Source of the DNA: Verrucomicrobiota bacterium
GTDB lineage: Bacteria > Verrucomicrobiota > Verrucomicrobiia > Opitutales > Opitutaceae
Assembly (NCBI GenBank): GCA_019136515.1
Contig: JAGVUB010000120.1
Location: 1-34,235 of the forward strand
Direction: 5' to 3'
Length of the DNA: 34,235 bases
The position numbers were made by a program, and so were the translations under genes. This document shows positions 30,716-34,235 of this stretch, piece by piece (the first letter of the stretch is position 1; each line of letters opens with the position of its first letter). The notes under the pieces are model-generated. The model saw only the letters and a list, made by a program, of their open reading frames with translations, was not told the origin of the DNA and did not search any database.

Positions 30716-30770
30716 GTAGCCGGGGACGCTGGCCCCGGCCCGTCCTGCCGGCCTCACCGCGGCCGGCTAC
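30716..30770. repeat. REP-like element bounded by GTAGCCGG/CCGGCTAC
   Basis: A 55-bp element with perfect 8-bp terminal inverted repeats and an internal 7-bp hairpin (30719-30739, arms GCCGGGG/CCCCGGC). It has the same length and layout as 5233-5287. It lies 9 bp past the chemoreceptor stop, between convergent genes, a usual position for REP elements. Confidence 0.7.
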
Positions 30771-30778
30771 AACGTGGC

Positions 30779-32419
30779 TCAGCGTCTTGCGCCGGCTATC
30801 GGCTTCTTCGGCGAGGAGGCCGCAAGCGGTTCAGTCGACCCTAGGGCGGACGCAGTGTGGTTGCCGGCGACGGGCGCGGCGCTGCCGCCGACCAGATCGT
30901 GGAACGCCTTGATCAGGTCGTGGATGGAGTGGGCCTGCTGGTTGAGTTCTTCGGCGGCGGAGGCGCTCTCCTCGGCGGTGGCGGCGTTGGACTGGGTGAC
31001 CTTGTCCATGTCCGCGATGGCGTTGCTCACCTGGCCGACGCCCTGCGACTGCTCGTGCGAGGCGGTGGCGATCTCGGCGACGAGGTCGTCCATCTGGCGG
31101 GCCTTGGCGGCGATGTCCTGGAAACTCTCGGCCACGGCGGTGGAGAGCTGCACGCCCTGTTCGCTCTTGTGGATCGAGTCCTCGATCTTCTCGGCGGTCT
31201 CGCGGGCGGCGTGGGCGGAGCGTTGGGCGAGGGCGCGGACCTCCTCGGCGACGACGGCGAACCCGGCACCGGCCTCGCCGGCGCGGGCGGCCTCCACGGC
31301 GGCGTTGAGCGCGAGGATGTTGGTCTGGAAGGCGATCTCGTCGATCGACTTCACGATCTTGGCGATGTTGTCGGAGGAGGTTTTGATCTCGTTCATCGCC
31401 TCCTGCATGCCGGCCATGCGCGAGGTGCCCTGCTCGGCGGCGTGGCGGGTCTGGGCGGAGAGGTTCTTGGCGTGCAGGGCGTGCTCGGAGTTGCGCTTGG
31501 TCATGCTCGAGATCTCCTCAAGCGTGGCGCTGGTCTCCTCGAGCGCGGCGGCCTGGCGGCTGGCGCCGTCGGCGAGTTCCTGCCCGGAGGCGGAGACCTC
31601 CGCGGCGGCGGCGGTGGTCTGCTCGGAGACGGCGTCGAGTTCGTCGATGCCGCGGGCGAGCGGGCGGATGATGTTGCGATCGCTGAAATACCAGAAGCCG
31701 CCGAGGGCGCAGGCGGTGACGAGCAGGCCGACCCAGGCCATGTTGCCGGCGGTGGCGAGCACGCGTTGGTCGCCGGTGAGGGGCGCCTTGAGAATGAAAG
31801 CTCCGGCGAGGTCACCGAGTTGCTGGTTCTCCATGGGCAGGCCGAGGATGTCCTTGCCATCCTGCGTCGGGCTGGTGGCGGGGCTGCCGTGGCAGGAGAG
31901 GCAGGTCTGGCGCTGGACGACCGGGCGGGCGAGGATGAGTTCGCCGGTGGCCTGGTCGCGGGAGAACCACTCCTTGGCGCCGTCGGCGAAGGCCGCATAC
32001 ATCGGCTCGTACTCGGCGCCGAGCCGGTTCTTGGCGTTGCGCGGCGCGTAGTTCTTCGGGCCGCCGATGGTGAACTTGAAACCGGCGCGTTCGGCGGCGG
32101 CGGCGGCGGAGTTCCACGAGGCGACGATCGGGATCGTGCGGTAGAGGTCGGTCTCGGCGTAGTCGCGGCTGAGCGGGCGGGTGCCGAGCTGCTGTGTGGC
32201 GCGCGCGATCAGGCCGGCCTGATCGAACGAGCGGGCCGCGTACATCTTGTCCATGTTGGCGGCCATGTCCTCGGACTGCGCGATGATGGTGCGCATCTGC
32301 TCGCGTAGTTCGGAGACGCGATTGCGTTTCGCGAGGACATAGACGGTGGCGACGCCGGCGATGGTGGCGGCCATGGTGGTGGCCGCGACGCCGAGCATGA
32401 TCTTGGAGCCGATGTTCAT
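30779..32419 (-). CDS. Methyl-accepting chemotaxis protein with c-heme (DUF3365-type) sensor
   Basis: A 546-aa chemoreceptor. TM1 is at about 6-29 and TM2 at about 228-246. The periplasmic domain between them resembles DUF3365/Tll0287-like sensors and contains a c-type heme motif CLSCH (173-177), preceded by [11 protein letters not shown]. After TM2 the HAMP region is very short ([12 protein letters not shown]). Then come the methylation helices and the conserved hairpin tip ([20 protein letters not shown] and on, about 361-398), which binds CheA/CheW. The C-terminus is a flexible Ala/Ser/Pro tail without a CheR-docking pentapeptide. The heme suggests sensing of redox state, oxygen or NO. The ATG at 32419 is used; the upstream extension has no family support. 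No che genes are nearby. Confidence 0.92.
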   Translation of the reverse strand: MNIGSKIMLGVAATTMAATIAGVATVYVLAKRNRVSELREQMRTIIAQSEDMAANMDKMYAARSFDQAGLIARATQQLGTRPLSRDYAETDLYRTIPIVASWNSAAAAAERAGFKFTIGGPKNYAPRNAKNRLGAEYEPMYAAFADGAKEWFSRDQATGELILARPVVQRQTCLSCHGSPATSPTQDGKDILGLPMENQQLGDLAGAFILKAPLTGDQRVLATAGNMAWVGLLVTACALGGFWYFSDRNIIRPLARGIDELDAVSEQTTAAAAEVSASGQELADGASRQAAALEETSATLEEISSMTKRNSEHALHAKNLSAQTRHAAEQGTSRMAGMQEAMNEIKTSSDNIAKIVKSIDEIAFQTNILALNAAVEAARAGEAGAGFAVVAEEVRALAQRSAHAARETAEKIEDSIHKSEQGVQLSTAVAESFQDIAAKARQMDDLVAEIATASHEQSQGVGQVSNAIADMDKVTQSNAATAEESASAAEELNQQAHSIHDLIKAFHDLVGGSAAPVAGNHTASALGSTEPLAASSPKKPIAGARR

Positions 32420-32824
32420 GGGTGGGGGCCGGTCGCGAGGCGACATGCGGTGCACTTCCATCGGCATCCCCGGGCCGGAGTTGAGCAGTTCCCCCGGGGA
32501 GGGCGAAAACCCCGTGGGCGGGGCAGTCCGGTGGCGGAGGACAGAGTGCTCGGTTGTGGGGGTTCGGCCGGCGGCGTGGATTCTTCATTCCACGGGGCGG
32601 AAATGAAGAGACGCTCCAGCGTGAACCGGGGTGTTTTTACCAGGCATGCCGTCGCGCGAGGGGGCGTGCGCATTGGTGCGCCGTCCCAGCAACGACGACG
32701 CAGATCCGCCGCCAAATCCGTTCTGCGATCGTGAACTTGTTTGACGCGCTGGGCGGAGGGGGGCGCCCAGCGCGAAGGCGGGACGGGCGCGGGTGGGGCG
32801 TTCGATGGATAGAACGACGGGCGC
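32420..32824. other. Non-coding gap upstream of the chemoreceptor gene
   Basis: No gene is supported in these 405 bp. The stretch holds an 11-bp stem hairpin at 32745-32774 and a moderately AT-richer part around 32590-32740, where the chemoreceptor promoter would be expected. No convincing sigma-70, sigma-28 or sigma-54 match was found, and no FNR-type palindrome. Confidence 0.5.
32745..32774. terminator. Hairpin after the DUF2249 gene, possible terminator
   Basis: Perfect 11-bp inverted repeat (arms CGCGCTGGGCG/CGCCCAGCGCG) around an 8-base purine loop, about 50 bp past the DUF2249 stop on the minus strand. The trailing sequence GTCAAACAAGTT is only weakly T-rich, so termination is a guess. 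Confidence 0.35.
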
Positions 32825-33133
32825 TTAGGAACAGGCGAACTCCAACAACTCGGGCGGGAATCCGCCGGCGGGCTCGGCGAGCTTGGTCACGCGCAGACGC
32901 ATGGCGTCGGGTTCGACCGGGTCGAGTTCCTCCCAGCGGAAACTGCCGGGAAAGTTTTGGTCGAGCATGCGGCGCAGCGGCACGGGATCGTGGCCGTTGA
33001 CGAAGATGAAGCTGCGGCCGACGGGCAGGTTGCAGCAACGCGAGAGGAACGCGGGACGCTTGGTCTCGCAGGGCAGTTCGCGGCCGTCGAAGAGTTCTTC
33101 GGAGGCGCAGGAGGAGGCGGCTTGGTTGGTCAT
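32825..33133 (-). CDS. DUF2249 domain protein
   Basis: A 102-aa protein with the DUF2249 pattern: DGRELPC near residue 17, FIFVNGHDPVPLRRMLDQNF in the middle, then FRWEELDPVEP. Several cysteines are present, including a CC pair in SRCCNLP. DUF2249 proteins are TusA-like in fold. They often sit beside hemerythrin, MIP18-type and nitric-oxide or denitrification genes; the molecular function is not established. It begins 22 bp downstream of the MIP18-type gene, so the three genes at this end form one operon. Confidence 0.85.
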   Translation of the reverse strand: MTNQAASSCASEELFDGRELPCETKRPAFLSRCCNLPVGRSFIFVNGHDPVPLRRMLDQNFPGSFRWEELDPVEPDAMRLRVTKLAEPAGGFPPELLEFACS

Positions 33134-33154
33134 GATGAAAAGTGATTGGTGGGT

Positions 33155-33478
33155 TCAGCGGCGGTTGAGGGCTTCGCGGCCGCCGGGCGTGATGCGGTCG
33201 GGTGTCCACGGCGGTGAGTAGACGAAGCGCACGTCGACCGAAGTGACGCCGTGGAGATTGCCGACGATGGCACGGGCGCCGTCGGCGAGCACCTCGTGCA
33301 TCGGGCAGCCGGGGGTGGTGGGCAGGATGACGACCACCGCGGCGCCGTCGGGCGCGACCTCGACATCGGCGATCATGCCGAGATCGACAACGTTCACGCC
33401 GACCTCGGGGTCGATCAGGTGGTGCAGGGCGCGCAGGACGAGCTCGGTCGTGGGGGCGGGTTGGGCGGTGTCGTTCAT
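33155..33478 (-). CDS. MIP18/PaaD-type (DUF59) Fe-S assembly factor
   Basis: A 107-aa metal-sulfur cluster assembly protein. The family blocks are clear: LHHLIDPEVGVNVVDLGMI (18-36), then TPGCPMHEVLAD with the conserved cysteine, and VRFVYSPPWTPDRITPGGRE at the C-terminus. Such proteins help deliver or repair Fe-S clusters on target enzymes. The start at 33478 overlaps the stop of the upstream membrane-protein gene by ATGA, indicating translational coupling. The long open frame continuing upstream to 34129 is a shadow of that membrane gene. Confidence 0.92.
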   Translation of the reverse strand: MNDTAQPAPTTELVLRALHHLIDPEVGVNVVDLGMIADVEVAPDGAAVVVILPTTPGCPMHEVLADGARAIVGNLHGVTSVDVRFVYSPPWTPDRITPGGREALNRR

Positions 33479-34235
33479 GGGCGGGCGGAGTCGGGCGGTG
33501 GCGATGCGACCAGAGGCTGCAGGCGGGGGCGGAGCAGGTGGGGGACGAGGCCGGCCACGTTGAGCGCGAAGAGCGCGGCCGCGGCGAACTGGCCCGCGAA
33601 GGCCGCGCGGAGGAGCACGGGCGAGTCGCTCCAGGCGCCGAGCGTGAGCACGAGGCTTGCGGCGACAGTCGCGTAGAACTGGAGACGGAGGAGCCCGTCC
33701 CGGAACAGGTCGGTGACGAGCGGCACTCGGGCGCGACCGATGTGGGCGGAGTAGCGCCATTGCCAGGCGAGGAATGGCACGATCTTGCCGGCCATGCCGA
33801 GGATGCAGGGGGTGAGCACGCCGAAGACCAGCAGCGCGAACAGCGCCGCGCCCGGGCGGGCGGGCAGCCAGCCGGCCTCGCCGCGCAGCAGGGCGGCCAG
33901 ACCGGCCACGGTGGCCGGCCCGAGCATCGCGACGCCGACGAAGTAGGTGAGCAGCGGGTGGTCCGGGGTGCGGAAACGTCGGCGAATCATGGCGACGATC
34001 TCGTCGAGGAAGGCGGCGGCGGCCACGGCGAGCGCGGCGGCACCGAGCAGCCGCAGCGGGCGATGGTCGCCGAGCAGGCCGGGAGCCAGGAGGAACAGCC
34101 CGCCGTTGAGCGAGGCGAGCCCGAGCCATTGGCGGAAACGGCCGCCGGCCCGGCCGACGAGGAACATCGGGACGAGCTTGAACGACACCGAGACGAGCGT
34201 GCCGAGGAAGAAGCCGACCAGCCCGCAGGCGAGGT
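33475..34235 (-). CDS. Polytopic membrane protein, truncated at window edge
   Basis: At least 253 residues are visible and the frame is open to the window edge, so the N-terminus lies outside. The visible part has about seven hydrophobic segments, including GLVGFFLGTLVSVSFKLVPMFLVG at the edge, a pattern near ALFALLVFGVLTPCILGMAGKIVPFLAWQW, and FYATVAASLVLTLGAW. The order G-F-F-L...S-F-K-L-V-P-M-F is reminiscent of membrane proteins encoded near heme-copper or nitric-oxide reductase genes (NnrS-like neighbourhoods), but the family was not firmly recognised. Its ATGA overlap with the MIP18-type gene, and the DUF2249 gene beyond, support a redox or NO-related role; this is inference. Confidence 0.7.
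   Translation of the reverse strand, partial: LACGLVGFFLGTLVSVSFKLVPMFLVGRAGGRFRQWLGLASLNGGLFLLAPGLLGDHRPLRLLGAAALAVAAAAFLDEIVAMIRRRFRTPDHPLLTYFVGVAMLGPATVAGLAALLRGEAGWLPARPGAALFALLVFGVLTPCILGMAGKIVPFLAWQWRYSAHIGRARVPLVTDLFRDGLLRLQFYATVAASLVLTLGAWSDSPVLLRAAFAGQFAAAALFALNVAGLVPHLLRPRLQPLVASPPPDSARP

Overview
The window is a high-GC bacterial chromosome segment with very dense minus-strand coding. Gene content and repeats point to Verrucomicrobiota, most likely an Opitutales-type soil or freshwater bacterium. The evidence is tandem ADOP-type permeases, a MoxR/DUF58/VWA operon, heptad-phased intergenic repeats and REP-like hairpins. This placement is inference; Acidobacteriota or Planctomycetota cannot be excluded without a marker gene. 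No rRNA, tRNA, CRISPR array, transposase or integrase was recognised.

Layout. (1) 1-272: hairpin-rich repeats with a 55-bp direct duplication. (2) 273-5113, minus: moxR-type AAA+ ATPase, a low-GC orphan membrane gene, a DUF58 gene and two VWA genes (BatA- and BatB-like). (3) 5114-5649: a gap holding REP-like elements and a 29-bp imperfect inverted repeat. (4) 5650-25470, minus: seven paralogous ABC permeases of the ADOP/MacB-FtsX type (one with a frameshift), interrupted by a LolD/MacB-type ATPase and a secreted protein with two sugar-binding-like jelly-roll domains. (5) 25645-26193, plus: a chemoreceptor signalling-domain fragment. (6) 26224-29225, minus: a DUF4097 protein, a second LolD/MacB ATPase and a MacA/HlyD adaptor. 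(7) 29483-30562, plus: an aldo/keto reductase with a C-terminal Fe-S cluster region. (8) 30779-32419, minus: a c-heme-binding chemoreceptor. (9) 32825-34235, minus: DUF2249 protein, MIP18/DUF59 Fe-S assembly protein and a truncated polytopic membrane protein.

How it works together. The adaptor, two ATPases and seven permeases look like one dispersed tripartite-type export system. The strongest support is regulatory. Three transcription units (adaptor-ATPase; permease 14-13; permease 12 onward through permeases 11, 10, the sugar-binding protein, the ATPase and permeases 7 and 6) each begin with a near-identical sigma-54 -24/-12 promoter. Each promoter is preceded, about 106 bp upstream, by the same three-half-site motif GGGA-N8-TCCC-N6-GGGA. 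One unseen NtrC-type activator probably switches all three on together.

A second theme is repeats. Degenerate 7-bp-phased arrays of several sequence families fill most intergenic gaps, often as convergent pairs. They also enter genes: an in-frame insertion of about 40 residues in MoxR, the N-terminus of the DUF58 protein and the C-terminus of the BatA-like protein.
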